64,000 nt of DNA, taken from the NCBI RefSeq assembly GCF_003259845.1, contig NZ_QLMJ01000003.1, positions 434,001-498,000 of the forward strand, in the 5' to 3' direction. This document shows positions 55,981 to 64,000 of the stretch, in pieces. The stretch is from Actinoplanes lutulentus (GTDB lineage: Bacteria; Actinomycetota; Actinomycetes; Mycobacteriales; Micromonosporaceae). Each line of letters opens with the position of its first letter. The stretch's first letter is position 1. The notes under the pieces are model-generated. The model worked only from the letters and a program-made list of their open reading frames with translations, was not told the DNA's origin and did not search any database. The translations under genes and the position numbers were made by a program.

Positions 55981-56426
55981 AGGCTCTCCAGTCGCTGTGC
56001 CCAGTCGCCGCCGTGCGGCACCAGGTCGATCACTCGGGTGTCGTCGTCCAGCCGGTCGATGCGGACCCGCAAGTATTCGTCGTTGAGCTGCTCGACCAGG
56101 CCGGCACCCCACTCGACGACGGTCACCGCGTCGTCGGCCGAGGCGTCCAGGTCCAGGTCGTCGATCTCGGCACGCGGGTCGGGCCGCGCACCCAGCCGGT
56201 ACGCGTCCGCGTGCACCATCGGCAGCGGTCCCTTGTGCACCCGGGCGATCACGAAGGTCGGCGAGGTGATCGGCCCCTGCACGCCGAGGCCGGCGCCGAT
56301 GCCCTGGACCAGCGCGGTCTTGCCGGCGCCGAGCGGGCCGGTGAGCAGCAGCAGATCGCCGGCCCGGAGGATGCCCGCCAGGCGGCGGCCGAAGTTCTGG
56401 GTGTCCTCGACGGTCGCGAACTTCAC
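55977..56426 (-). CDS. tsaE: tRNA threonylcarbamoyladenosine biosynthesis ATPase TsaE
   Basis: A 149-residue TsaE, the P-loop ATPase that recycles the TsaB-TsaD complex in t6A synthesis. Walker A is GPLGAGKTALVQG, the switch region has SPTFVIARVH, and a HADAYRL motif with a conserved Asp follows. GTG at 56426 overlaps the stop of the upstream hydrolase gene (GTGA). Length is standard. Confidence 0.94.
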   Translation of the reverse strand: MKFATVEDTQNFGRRLAGILRAGDLLLLTGPLGAGKTALVQGIGAGLGVQGPITSPTFVIARVHKGPLPMVHADAYRLGARPDPRAEIDDLDLDASADDAVTVVEWGAGLVEQLNDEYLRVRIDRLDDDTRVIDLVPHGGDWAQRLESL

Positions 56427-57484
56427 GTGATCTTCTCCAGGAAGGGGATCAGGGCCGCGTTGACCTGCTCGGATTTCTCCAGCATCACCACGTGGCCGCT
56501 GTTCTCTATCTTCAGCAACTCGGCCTCGGGCAGATGCTTGAGGATCTCCTCGGAGTGGGTGACCGGTGTCAGGTAGTCACGGTCGCCGACGACCACCAGA
56601 ACCGGCACGCCGCGCAGCGCCGACAGCGCCGGGAACCGGTTGTGGGTGTACAGCGTGTGCAGGTATTTCGTCAGCGTCTCCACCGACGTCTTGGAATTCA
56701 TGCTCTCCACGAACGTCACAAGCGTCGCGCTCGGTTTTGCCTCGCCGAACCCGTAACGCCGGGTGAGCAGCCAGGCCAGATCGGAGGACGCGACCCGGGC
56801 CCGGTCGATGGTGCCGCCGCCCAGGTGCGCCGCCTTGTCCCACAGCGGGAAGAAGGGTGCGCTGGCCCGGGCCACCAGGTTCGTCACGCCGAGCTGGGCC
56901 TTGTCGATGAGCCCGGCCGACGTGGACATCAGGACCACGCCGGTGACCCGGTTGCCGAACCACTCCGGGTACTGCTCGGCGAACGCCATTATCGTCATGC
57001 CGCCCATCGAGTGGCCGACCAGAATTATGTGGCCGTCCGGCACCGTCGACTCCAGCACCGCGGCGAGCGAGCGGCCCAGCGCGGCGATGTCGTACGTCCC
57101 TGACTGCAGCTTGCCGGACCGGCCGTGACCGGGCTGGTCGTAGAAGACCATCCGGTACTCGCCGCGCTCGGCGAGCTCCTTGCGCTGGAAGTAGAACGTG
57201 CCCATGTCGAGCGCGAAGCCGTGCACGAAAACGATGGTGGGCCGATCATTCGGCTCGTCCGGCTCGACGATCTCGACGTGCAGGTCGGTGCCGTCTGCTG
57301 CGGTGACCGTCCGCTCCGCGTCGAACTGCTGGTCGCCGAACGGCTCCTCGACGTACGGGTCGCCGGGCGCGTTGACCGACCGCCGCACCAGCACCCGCTC
57401 CACGGCGAACGCGGTGGCCAGGCCGGCCGCCGCGACACCGACCGCGGCGCCGAATATGCCGGCGGTCTTGGCAGCCCTTTTCAC
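56423..57484 (-). CDS. Alpha/beta-hydrolase with N-terminal membrane anchor
   Basis: A 353-residue alpha/beta-hydrolase. The nucleophile elbow is GHSMGG, the oxyanion region FVHGFALD, and the C-terminal acid/His parts are in VVGDRDYLTP and ENSGHVVMLE, so the triad looks complete. An N-terminal hydrophobic helix (AGIFGAAVGVAAAGLATAFAVERVL) suggests an anchor. This gene is a usual neighbour of alr and tsaE in actinobacteria; substrate unknown. It overlaps alr by four bases and tsaE by four bases. Confidence 0.88.
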   Translation of the reverse strand: MKRAAKTAGIFGAAVGVAAAGLATAFAVERVLVRRSVNAPGDPYVEEPFGDQQFDAERTVTAADGTDLHVEIVEPDEPNDRPTIVFVHGFALDMGTFYFQRKELAERGEYRMVFYDQPGHGRSGKLQSGTYDIAALGRSLAAVLESTVPDGHIILVGHSMGGMTIMAFAEQYPEWFGNRVTGVVLMSTSAGLIDKAQLGVTNLVARASAPFFPLWDKAAHLGGGTIDRARVASSDLAWLLTRRYGFGEAKPSATLVTFVESMNSKTSVETLTKYLHTLYTHNRFPALSALRGVPVLVVVGDRDYLTPVTHSEEILKHLPEAELLKIENSGHVVMLEKSEQVNAALIPFLEKIT

Positions 57485-58602
57485 GGCCGGACCTCCCCGT
57501 CGTAGTGCCTTGGCACCCGGCTGCTCCCGAACCGGGTGACGATCTCGTAATTGATCGTCCCGGTGGCGGCGGCCCAGTCGTCGGCGGTCGGCTCACCGTC
57601 GTCACCCGGACCGAAAAGGGTCGCCACGTCGCCGGCCTCCACCGGCTCGTCGCCGACGTCGACCACGAACTGGTCCATGCAGACGCGCCCAGCGATCCGG
57701 GACACCGCGCCGCCGATGCGCACCGGGCCGGTGCTGGAGGCGTGCCGGGGAACCCCGTCGCCGTAACCCAGCGGCACGACAGCGAGAGTGGTCTCCCGAT
57801 CAGTCGTGTAGGTCAGGCCGTAGGAGACGCCCTGACCAGCCGGAACCCGTTTCGCCAGGGTCACCCGGGCGCGGGCCGTCATCGCCGGCCGCAGACCGTA
57901 GGTGTCCCCCGCGATCGGCGACAGACCGTAGGCCGCGATGCCGACCCGGACCAGGTCGAAGTGGGAATCCGGGCGGCTCAGGGTGGCCGCCGAGTTGGCG
58001 ATGTGGCGGAACCGGGGGCTGATCCCATAACGCCCGGCCAGCTCCAGGCCCTCGCCGAAGGCGGCCAGCTGCCTGTCGACCGACTCGTGGCCGGGGTCGT
58101 CGGCGCAGGCGAAGTGGCTCCACACACCGACCACCTCGACGTCGCCGCCGGCCTGCGCCTTGGCCGCGGCCTCGAACAGCGCCGGCCAGTCGGCCTGCGC
58201 CGCGCCCCCGCGGGCCAGGCCGGTGTCGAGTTTCAGGTGCACCTGGGCGGTGCGGCCGGCCTGCCGGGCAGCGGCGACCAGCTCGTCGACCAGCTCCGGC
58301 GTGGCCGCGCTCAGGTCGATGCCGGCGGCCACACCCTCGTGCAGCGGCAGACCCGGGCTGAGCAGCCAGGCCAGCACGCGCGACTCGATGCCGGCCCGGC
58401 GCAGGGTGAGCGCCTCGTCGAGGGTGGCGACACCGAGCCAGGTCGCCCCGCCCGCGATCGCCGCCCGGCCGGCCGGAACCATGCCGTGCCCATAACCATC
58501 CGCCTTGACGGCGACCAGCACCTCGGCGGAGGTGCGGGCCCTCAACGCCGCGACGTTGTCCCGGATCGCGTCCAGATCGACGCGGACTTCGGCCTGCCAC
58601 AT
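57481..58602 (-). CDS. alr: Alanine racemase
   Basis: A 373-residue PLP enzyme that makes D-alanine for peptidoglycan. The PLP lysine is Lys33 in AVKADGYGHG; the catalytic Tyr on the other side is in the GVSYGLTYT region, and the CMDQFVVDVG block follows. Length is typical. ATG at 58602 (MWQAEVRVDLDAI) is chosen by family alignment; the frame extends to 58641. It lies 48 bases after nnr in the leftward operon. Confidence 0.95.
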   Translation of the reverse strand: MWQAEVRVDLDAIRDNVAALRARTSAEVLVAVKADGYGHGMVPAGRAAIAGGATWLGVATLDEALTLRRAGIESRVLAWLLSPGLPLHEGVAAGIDLSAATPELVDELVAAARQAGRTAQVHLKLDTGLARGGAAQADWPALFEAAAKAQAGGDVEVVGVWSHFACADDPGHESVDRQLAAFGEGLELAGRYGISPRFRHIANSAATLSRPDSHFDLVRVGIAAYGLSPIAGDTYGLRPAMTARARVTLAKRVPAGQGVSYGLTYTTDRETTLAVVPLGYGDGVPRHASSTGPVRIGGAVSRIAGRVCMDQFVVDVGDEPVEAGDVATLFGPGDDGEPTADDWAAATGTINYEIVTRFGSSRVPRHYDGEVRP

Positions 58603-58650
58603 GCCTCTAACCCTACTGAGGCGTATGACAGTTCTGGTCACCCCGCAAGA

Positions 58651-60096
58651 TCATTGAAGGATCCGGCCGAGCACCGGCCGGATCGCGGCCGCAACGTCCG
58701 GCGCGGTCACCGGGCCGTCCAGCGCCGCGTGCCGCCCGGCCAGGCCGTGCACGAAAGCGGCGGCCACCGCGGCCTTGACCGCCGGAAGGCCGGCTGCCAG
58801 CAGCGAGCCGAGCAGACCGGCCAGCACGTCGCCGGAACCTGCAGTGGCCAGCGCCGCGCTGCCGGTCGGATTGACCCAGATCTCACCCGCCGGAGTGGCC
58901 ACGATCGTCCGGTCGCCCTTGAGCAGCACGACCGCGTTGGTCCAGGCCGCGAGCCGGGCGGCCGCGCCGGCCCGGTCGGCGCCCGGCGACTCACCGGCCA
59001 GCCGCTTGAACTCACCGTCGTGCGGGGTCAGCACCACCGGAGCGTCCCGGCGCAGATCCTCCGCGTGCTTACCGCCGACCAGCAGGGTGATGGCGTCCGC
59101 ATCAAGAAGCACCGGCAACGACGTGGCAAGGACACTGCGCAATTCGGTACGCGCATCCGCCCCCGTCCCCAACCCGGAACCGCAGACCCAGGCCTGCACC
59201 CGGCCGGAGTCGGCAACCCGGGGCGCCGCCACCACGGAGGGGTGTGCCCGGACCACCTCGGCGTGCGCGCTGCCCGCGTAACGGACCATCCCGGACGGCC
59301 CGGCCAGCGCGCCGGTGCAGCCGAGCAGGGCCGCGCCGGGGTAACCGGCCGATCCCGTCGCCAGCCCGACCACGCCCCGGGTGTACTTGTCCGAGGTCGC
59401 ACCGGGTACCGGCCACCACTCGGCGATGTCGGACGTCTCGGCGAGCTGGACCGCTGGGCTCATCACCAGTGCCGGGCCGAGACCGATGTCGATCAGCTCG
59501 ACCTCACCGCACCGGACGGCGGCCGGGCCGATCACGTGTGCCGGCTTCAGGCACCCGAACGTGACAGTGACGTCCGCGTCGACCGCCTCACCGGGAACGT
59601 CCCCGGTGTCCACTGCCACTCCGCTCGGCACGTCGACGGCGACGATCACCGCGCGGTCACCCGTACGCCCGCGAAGTGAGCCGAGCCGGCGCACGATGGC
59701 CGCGGCAGGCGGCCGGAGTCCCCCGCTGGCGCCGATGCCGACGATCCCGTCGAGGACCAGGTCGGCGCGGTCCGGAAGGTGTGAGGTGGTGAATCCGCCG
59801 GAGGCGCGCAGGGCGGCGAGGCCGGCCAGATGAACGCGTTCCGGGGTGAGCAGCAGCGCGCGGACCTGCGCGCCCCGGCGGGCCAGCGCGGCGCCGGCGT
59901 AAAGCGTGTCACCGCCGTTGTCACCGCTGCCGACGAGGAGCACGACCCGTGCGCCGTAGACGTCGCCGTCCAGAAGGAGTGCGCATCGCCGGGCCAGACC
60001 GGCCGCGGCCCGCTGCATCAGCGTGCCGTCCGGCAGCGTCGCCATCAGCGACTTCTCGGCCGCCCGAACGTCCGCCACCCGCCATGCCTGCCGCAT
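58651..60096 (-). CDS. nnr: Bifunctional NAD(P)H-hydrate epimerase / ADP-dependent NAD(P)H-hydrate dehydratase
   Basis: A 481-residue fusion enzyme that repairs hydrated NADH and NADPH. The N-terminal YjeF-type epimerase domain has VLLVGSGDNGGDTLYAG and VAVDVPSGVAVDTG; the C-terminal ADP-dependent dehydratase domain (from about 240) has LLDADAIT, LTPHDGEFKRL and TAGSGDVLAGLLGS. The order matches bacterial Nnr. It follows acpS by 12 bases. Confidence 0.95.
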   Translation of the reverse strand: MRQAWRVADVRAAEKSLMATLPDGTLMQRAAAGLARRCALLLDGDVYGARVVLLVGSGDNGGDTLYAGAALARRGAQVRALLLTPERVHLAGLAALRASGGFTTSHLPDRADLVLDGIVGIGASGGLRPPAAAIVRRLGSLRGRTGDRAVIVAVDVPSGVAVDTGDVPGEAVDADVTVTFGCLKPAHVIGPAAVRCGEVELIDIGLGPALVMSPAVQLAETSDIAEWWPVPGATSDKYTRGVVGLATGSAGYPGAALLGCTGALAGPSGMVRYAGSAHAEVVRAHPSVVAAPRVADSGRVQAWVCGSGLGTGADARTELRSVLATSLPVLLDADAITLLVGGKHAEDLRRDAPVVLTPHDGEFKRLAGESPGADRAGAAARLAAWTNAVVLLKGDRTIVATPAGEIWVNPTGSAALATAGSGDVLAGLLGSLLAAGLPAVKAAVAAAFVHGLAGRHAALDGPVTAPDVAAAIRPVLGRILQ

Positions 60097-60108
60097 CTCG
60101 ATCTCCTG

Positions 60109-60483
60109 TCACTCACCGGTCTCGGCGACCACCATCGCGGAAGCGATGCCGCCGTCGTGGGACAGCGACAGGTGCCATCGATGGATGCCCCTCTGGGACG
60201 CCGCGGCGGCGACCGTACCGGAAACGGTCAACCACGGCCGCCCGTCCGGGTCGGTGACGATCTCGCAGTCGTGCCAGCGCAGGCCGGCCGGAGCGCCGAG
60301 AGCTTTGGCGACAGCCTCCTTGGCCGCGAACCGGGCCGCGAGCGACTCCGCCGACCGCGGATTCCCGGTTCCGGTCAGCCGTTCCGGCTCGGTGAAAAGA
60401 CGGTCCCCGAGGAGCGGAGTCCGCTCCAGCGCACGGGCGAAACGATCCACCAGGACGACGTCGATGCCGACAGACACGATCAC
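60109..60483 (-). CDS. acpS: Holo-[acyl-carrier-protein] synthase
   Basis: A 124-residue AcpS that transfers phosphopantetheine from CoA to acyl carrier protein. The metal-binding [10 protein letters not shown] at the start and the [12 protein letters not shown] motif are typical, and [14 protein letters not shown] near the C terminus completes the fold. GTG at 60483 was chosen as it lies six bases after AAGG; GTG at 60492 or 60477 are alternatives. It is the first gene of the leftward operon acpS-nnr-alr-hydrolase-tsaE-ung-tsaB-rimI-tsaD. Confidence 0.93.
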   Translation of the reverse strand: MIVSVGIDVVLVDRFARALERTPLLGDRLFTEPERLTGTGNPRSAESLAARFAAKEAVAKALGAPAGLRWHDCEIVTDPDGRPWLTVSGTVAAAASQRGIHRWHLSLSHDGGIASAMVVAETGE

Positions 60484-60653
60484 ACCGGTCACCTTAGTGG
60501 TGCCCCCGACCCCATTCCCACGTACGAGAACCACGGCGCGCGCCACCCCACCGGCCAGGCCGCAGGACCAGCCCCGACGCGCCGGCGCTCGACCCCCCGC
60601 CGCCGCAGGTCCCCAAGGCCGGCTGCACACCACGGCCACCACACATGACAGCC

Positions 60654-60703
60654 GGCAGCCGTGCCGTACAGCCAGCCCGGACCGGCTGTTCAGCACGGCT
60701 GCC
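60654..60703. repeat. Compound hairpin
   Basis: GGCAGCCGTGC (60654-60664) pairs with 60693-60703, and inside it ACAGCC (60668-60673) pairs with GGCTGT. A further TGACA/TGTCA pair flanks it. The structure is too far from any stop codon on the same side to be an obvious terminator. Confidence 0.65.
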
Positions 60704-61013
60704 ACACGTGTCAGCCGCCGCCCGGTTGTGGGTCGTGGTCGTTCGGCCGGCGCTCATGGTCGTGGCTGAGCCCTGCCAACGACCGCAAGCGCTGGCCAAT
60801 CCGGGTATCGCTGCTCGGCGACGAGCTTGTTCGCGGGCGAGCCGTAGCTCCAAGATCCGCGACCAGCGAACCAGCTCTCGTTTCAGCATTTAACGCATAA
60901 AGCCGACGTCGGGGCCGCATACGACACGGGCCGACGGAGCCAGCCGGCTTCAGCAACCCCGCCGACTCGTTGCCGGTCGGCTTTTAGCAAGCCCGCCGGC
61001 TCGTCGCAAGGGC

Positions 61014-61055
61014 TGTGGACAAAGCCCCGTCCGCTTGTCCACAGGCCGGTCCACA
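61014..61055. promoter_or_regulatory. Inverted pair of DnaA-box-like sites plus a third degenerate copy
   Basis: TGTGGACAA (61014-61022) and TTGTCCACA (61035-61043) are both exact matches to the actinobacterial DnaA box TTGTCCACA, in opposite orientation. CGGTCCACA at 61047-61055 matches at seven of nine positions. The first two also form a 10-bp hairpin with CTGTGGACAA arms, so structure rather than DnaA binding is an alternative explanation. Confidence 0.5.
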
Positions 61056-61114
61056 GGGCTTCGAACAGCCCTAACGTCGACGCATCCCGTTCCGCCGCTC
61101 TCTGGAGGCAGCCG

Positions 61115-61402
61115 ATGAACCCCGATTTCCAGGTCGACGCCGACGAACTGATTCGTCAGGCCACGGCCGCCGACGACATCGCGGCCCGGCTGAACGGCAC
61201 GGCCGACGCCGCCCCGCACCTCCACCCGTCACCCCGCTGGGCCGCCACGACCGCGACGGCTCTGGTCGCCGACGCCCTGCGCCTGCAGCTTCGCCAGCTC
61301 GGCGGCGACGTGTCCGAAACCGCCCGGCTGATCTCAGCGGCCGCCGCGGCCTATCAGGAGGCTGACGCCCGCGCGGCCGCCCGCTTCCGGCTCTCCCGAT
61401 GA
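61115..61402 (+). CDS. Small ESX/WXG100-superfamily-like protein
   Basis: A 95-residue, Ala-rich helical protein with a helix-turn-helix hairpin pattern (VDADELIRQATAADDIAARL, a Pro-containing turn, then TALVADALRLQLRQLGGDVSETARLISAAAAAYQEADARAAARF). The size and heptad pattern fit ESAT-6/WXG100-like proteins secreted by type VII systems, although the WXG motif is not seen; the turn has a Trp in SPRWAA. The next gene, with a WXG motif, overlaps by four bases (ATGA), so the pair may be a heterodimer. No secretion ATPase is nearby. Confidence 0.7.
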   Translation: MNPDFQVDADELIRQATAADDIAARLNGTADAAPHLHPSPRWAATTATALVADALRLQLRQLGGDVSETARLISAAAAAYQEADARAAARFRLSR

Positions 61403-62922
61403 CCACCTGGAACGTCCCATACCCAGCAAGCACCTATGCCCGGCTCCGCGTGACCGATCCTGATCGCTGGCGGGCGGCCGCTTCCGCCTGGCGGCGATGG
61501 GCGGCGCTCGCGGGTGCGCTCGCCGCCGAGTTCGGGACGCTGACCACGCGCCTCCGGTCCTCCTGGTCGGGCACAGCGGTCGCCGCCGCATCGGCTGCCT
61601 TCGCTGGGTTCCGGCGGCGGCTCGCGCTGTTCCGGGTGCTCTGCTGGCGCGCTGACCAGGCGTTGAGCGAGCTCGCCGCCTCACTCGCGCGAGCGCGCGA
61701 GCTCCTCCGCCGGGCGCAAGGCCGTGCGAAAAGCGCCGGCTTGGTGATTGATTCCTTGGGTACGGTCCACAGCACCCGCCCCACCGCCCATGCTCCGATG
61801 GCCGAGGTGACGGCCGACCTGTCAGCGGCTCTGGAGATCGCAGCCCGAGCCGACGCACAGGCCACCGCCCGCCTGACCGCGGTCTCAGCCTCCACGGGGT
61901 TCGGCGCGCACTCGGACCGGCCGGACTGCACCGCCGGGCCGGTCGAGGTCAAACAGTGGTGGGACAGCCTCACCCAGCAGGAACGGAACTGGCTGCTCGC
62001 CACCGATCCAGCCACCCTCGCCTCGGCCCGCGGCATTCCGGTCGCCGACCGGGACGTCGCGAACCGCCTGCTCCTCGATGACCAGCGAGTCGCAGATCGC
62101 CGGCTGGACGAACTGACGGCACGTCTTGACGACGACGGTGCGCTCAGGGCGTACCTCATCGGGGTTGATCTTGGGGGTGATGGTCGCGCTGTTGTCGCTC
62201 TGGGTGACCCGGATCGGGCCTCGCACGTGCTGACTCACGTTCCCGGCATGACCAGCGATCTGGAGTCGCTCGGCAGTGAGCTGACCCGGGCGGGCCGGGT
62301 CGCGCAGCGAGCCGCCGAGCTGGCGCCGGACCAGGCCACCAGTGCGGTGTTGTGGCTGGATTACGACGCGCCGGACTTCCTGCACGAGGCGTTCTCCGAC
62401 CGGCAGGCCCGGGAAGGTGCGGCTGAGCTGCGCCGATTCCAGGAGGATCTGCGGGCCACGCATGACGGGGAGCCGGCGCATCAGACCGTGCTCGGCCACA
62501 GTTACGGCTCGCTGGTGACCGGGTTGGCCGCTGCCGGGCCGCTCGCCGCCGATGACGTCGTGCTCGTCGGGTCGCCCGGGACCGGCGTGGACTCGGTGGA
62601 CCGGTTCACCGTCCCGGCCGATCGGGTGTGGGCGTCGACGTCGCGGACCGACGTGATCCAGTACGCCTCGGTGTCGCCGAAAAGCCTGCTCCAGGACCTG
62701 CCGATCGCGGCCGTGCTGCCCGGGACCGGCCCGATGCTGGCTTTCGGTACGCCCGAACGGGATCTCTGGTTCGGCCGGAACCCGAGCGATCCGGGCTTCG
62801 GCGCCCAGGTCTTCGCCAGTCAGGAGGACGCCGGTCACCTCGGGTACTGGGATCCGGGCCGGCCCGCGCTCGACGCGCTGGCCCAGATCACCGTCGGTCA
62901 AAAACCGATCACTCGACCGTGA
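61399..62922 (+). CDS. WXG-like N-terminal domain fused to DUF1023-type alpha/beta-hydrolase
   Basis: A 507-residue protein. The first 120 residues are helical with SSWSGTAV, a WXG motif at the expected turn. The C-terminal half is a DUF1023-type alpha/beta-hydrolase with HVPGMTSDL, the nucleophile elbow GHSYGS, and VVLVGSPGTGVDS; a final HLGYWDPG may hold the catalytic His. Such fusions in actinobacteria are candidates for type VII-secreted enzymes or toxins. It is co-translated with the preceding small gene. Its last 14 bases overlap the 3' end of glmS on the opposite strand. Confidence 0.85.
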   Translation: MTTWNVPYPASTYARLRVTDPDRWRAAASAWRRWAALAGALAAEFGTLTTRLRSSWSGTAVAAASAAFAGFRRRLALFRVLCWRADQALSELAASLARARELLRRAQGRAKSAGLVIDSLGTVHSTRPTAHAPMAEVTADLSAALEIAARADAQATARLTAVSASTGFGAHSDRPDCTAGPVEVKQWWDSLTQQERNWLLATDPATLASARGIPVADRDVANRLLLDDQRVADRRLDELTARLDDDGALRAYLIGVDLGGDGRAVVALGDPDRASHVLTHVPGMTSDLESLGSELTRAGRVAQRAAELAPDQATSAVLWLDYDAPDFLHEAFSDRQAREGAAELRRFQEDLRATHDGEPAHQTVLGHSYGSLVTGLAAAGPLAADDVVLVGSPGTGVDSVDRFTVPADRVWASTSRTDVIQYASVSPKSLLQDLPIAAVLPGTGPMLAFGTPERDLWFGRNPSDPGFGAQVFASQEDAGHLGYWDPGRPALDALAQITVGQKPITRP

Positions 62923-64000
62923 CGGACTTCGCCAGGTTGCGCGGCTGGTCGACGTCGTGGCCCCGGGCAGCGGCGATCTCGCAGGCGAGGATCTGCAGCG
63001 GAACCGTGGTCATCAGCGGGGCGAGCAGCGTCGGCGTACGCGGAACCACGATCAAGTGGTCAGCGAAAGCCTTGACGCTGTCGTCGCCCTCCTCGGTGAT
63101 CACGATGGTGCGGGCGCCACGGGCACGCACCTCCTGGATGTTGGAGACGACCTTGTCGCGCATCACGCCACGACCGGCCGGGGACGGCACCACGCAGACG
63201 ACCGGGGTTCCCTCGTCGATCAGCGAGATCGGCCCGTGCTTCAGCTCGCCGGCGGCGAAGCCCTCGGCGTGCATGTACGCGAGCTCCTTGAGCTTGAGCG
63301 CGCCTTCGAGAGCCACCGGGAAGCCGACGTGCCGGCCGATGAACAGGATCGTCGAGGCGGTCTTCAGGTCACGGGCCAGCGCCCGGACGTCCTCCATGCC
63401 GGCCAGCAGCGTACGCAGGCTGTCCGGGGTGGCCTGGAGCTTCTCGACCACGGCGGCGACCTCGTCGGCGTACATCACGCCGCGGATCTGGGCCAGGTGC
63501 AGGCCGATCAGGTAACAGGCGACCAGCTGGGTGAGGAACGCCTTGGTCGAGGCGACAGCGATCTCCGGGCCGCCGTGGGTGTAAAGGACGGCGTCCGACT
63601 CGCGCGGGATCGTGGAGCCGTTGGTGTTGCAGATGGCCAGCACCCGGGCCTTCTGCTCCTTGGCGTGCCGGAGCGCCATCAGCGTGTCCATCGTCTCGCC
63701 GGACTGGCTGATCACGATCACCAGCGTGGAACGGTCCAGGATCGGGTCGCGGTAACGGAACTCGCTGGCCAGCTCGACCTCGCACGGGATGCGTACCCAG
63801 TGCTCGATGGCGTACTTCGCGACCATCCCGGCGTGGTACGACGTGCCGCAGGCCACGATGAAGACCTTGTCGACGTCACGCAGGTCCTGGTCGGTGAGGC
63901 GTACCTCGTCCAGGATGATCTCGCCGCGGTCACTCAGGCGGCCGAGCAGGGTGTCCGCGATGGCCTGCGGCTGCTCGGCGATCTCCTTGAGCATGAAGTA
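62909..64000 (-). CDS. glmS: Glutamine--fructose-6-phosphate aminotransferase, C-terminal part (cut by window end)
   Basis: The last 363 residues of GlmS, which makes glucosamine-6-phosphate for cell-wall synthesis. The frame is open at 64000, so the N-terminal glutaminase domain lies outside. Two SIS sugar-isomerase domains are seen: CGTSYHAG and SQSGETMDT in the first, and GELKHGPISL followed by the end DQPRNLAKSVTVE in the second. All are complete. It is convergent with the WXG/DUF1023 gene. Confidence 0.96.
   Translation of the reverse strand, partial: YFMLKEIAEQPQAIADTLLGRLSDRGEIILDEVRLTDQDLRDVDKVFIVACGTSYHAGMVAKYAIEHWVRIPCEVELASEFRYRDPILDRSTLVIVISQSGETMDTLMALRHAKEQKARVLAICNTNGSTIPRESDAVLYTHGGPEIAVASTKAFLTQLVACYLIGLHLAQIRGVMYADEVAAVVEKLQATPDSLRTLLAGMEDVRALARDLKTASTILFIGRHVGFPVALEGALKLKELAYMHAEGFAAGELKHGPISLIDEGTPVVCVVPSPAGRGVMRDKVVSNIQEVRARGARTIVITEEGDDSVKAFADHLIVVPRTPTLLAPLMTTVPLQILACEIAAARGHDVDQPRNLAKSVTVE

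Larger units (their letters stand above)
60484..61114. other. 631-bp non-coding region between acpS and an ESX-like gene
   Basis: No credible gene. It holds the divergent promoters, a hairpin at 60654-60703, a 32-33-base direct duplication near 60943-61008, and DnaA-box-like sites at 61014-61055. Confidence 0.6.

Noticed and set aside
60484..61114. Several 60-130-residue frames in the non-coding region upstream of acpS
   Set aside because: They overlap each other in several frames, have low-complexity composition and lack ribosome sites.

Overview
The window is high-GC actinobacterial chromosome, about 70% G+C, with GTG and TTG starts common and several genes that look leaderless. Marker genes (a WhiD/WhiB3-type WhiB protein next to a BldM-type regulator, guaB-guaB3, groES with a His-tailed groEL, and acpS-nnr-alr-tsaE-tsaB-rimI-tsaD near glmS) match the conserved core-genome order of Streptomyces and Mycobacterium. 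Two-domain NUDIX proteins, a WXG/DUF1023-type hydrolase and the local hairpin repeats suggest a Micromonosporaceae genome such as Actinoplanes. That genus call is inference. I see no rRNA, tRNA, CRISPR array, insertion sequence, phage or integrated element.

Layout. 1-9,060: a small B12-binding protein, two secreted M23 peptidases, PcrA helicase, a secreted 5'-nucleotidase, then a repeat-rich stretch around a chorismate mutase gene. That gene is preceded by a previously uncatalogued short ORF with a Phe-Phe-Tyr-Tyr run and a hairpin, which looks like an amino-acid attenuator. 9,070-14,750: a five-gene peptide-type ABC importer. 14,990-18,840: a response regulator/PspC-fused histidine kinase pair, divergent from a PspC membrane protein and a small partner. 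18,900-21,050: phosphatidylserine decarboxylase (with an extra N-terminal domain) and phosphatidylserine synthase, convergent across a bidirectional terminator. 21,340-23,190: two tandem two-domain NUDIX genes. 23,320-32,600: guaA, a subtilase, an LCP-family protein, an M1 lipoprotein peptidase, guaB3, guaB and a DUF5319 protein. 32,740-35,900: BldM/WhiD pair and a membrane molybdopterin oxidoreductase. 36,000-40,200: two M16-type genes flanking an unknown helical protein. 40,270-44,770: a xylose-type ABC importer with a ROK regulator. 45,120-49,050: a YbaK-type deacylase, a THUMP-like methyltransferase and groES-groEL under a double-CIRCE promoter. 49,050-52,520: a heterodimeric ABC exporter. 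52,560-60,480: a long leftward operon for t6A tRNA modification, uracil repair, cell-wall alanine racemase, metabolite repair and ACP activation. 60,480-64,000: a non-coding stretch with paired DnaA-box-like sites, an ESX-like gene pair and the 3' part of glmS.

Functionally the region combines housekeeping (GMP synthesis, chaperonin, tRNA modification, phospholipids, wall precursors), nutrient import and development/stress regulation. The most unusual signals are regulatory and repetitive rather than a new gene cassette: the FFYY leader, 61-bp-period hairpin arrays, a 34-bp array, a 15-bp in-frame repeat inside tsaB, a 102-base inverted repeat, and a palindrome across the LCP start codon. At protein level the notable cases are the complementary half-dead ABC pair, a Sec-plus-Tat molybdoenzyme, and a PSD fusion.
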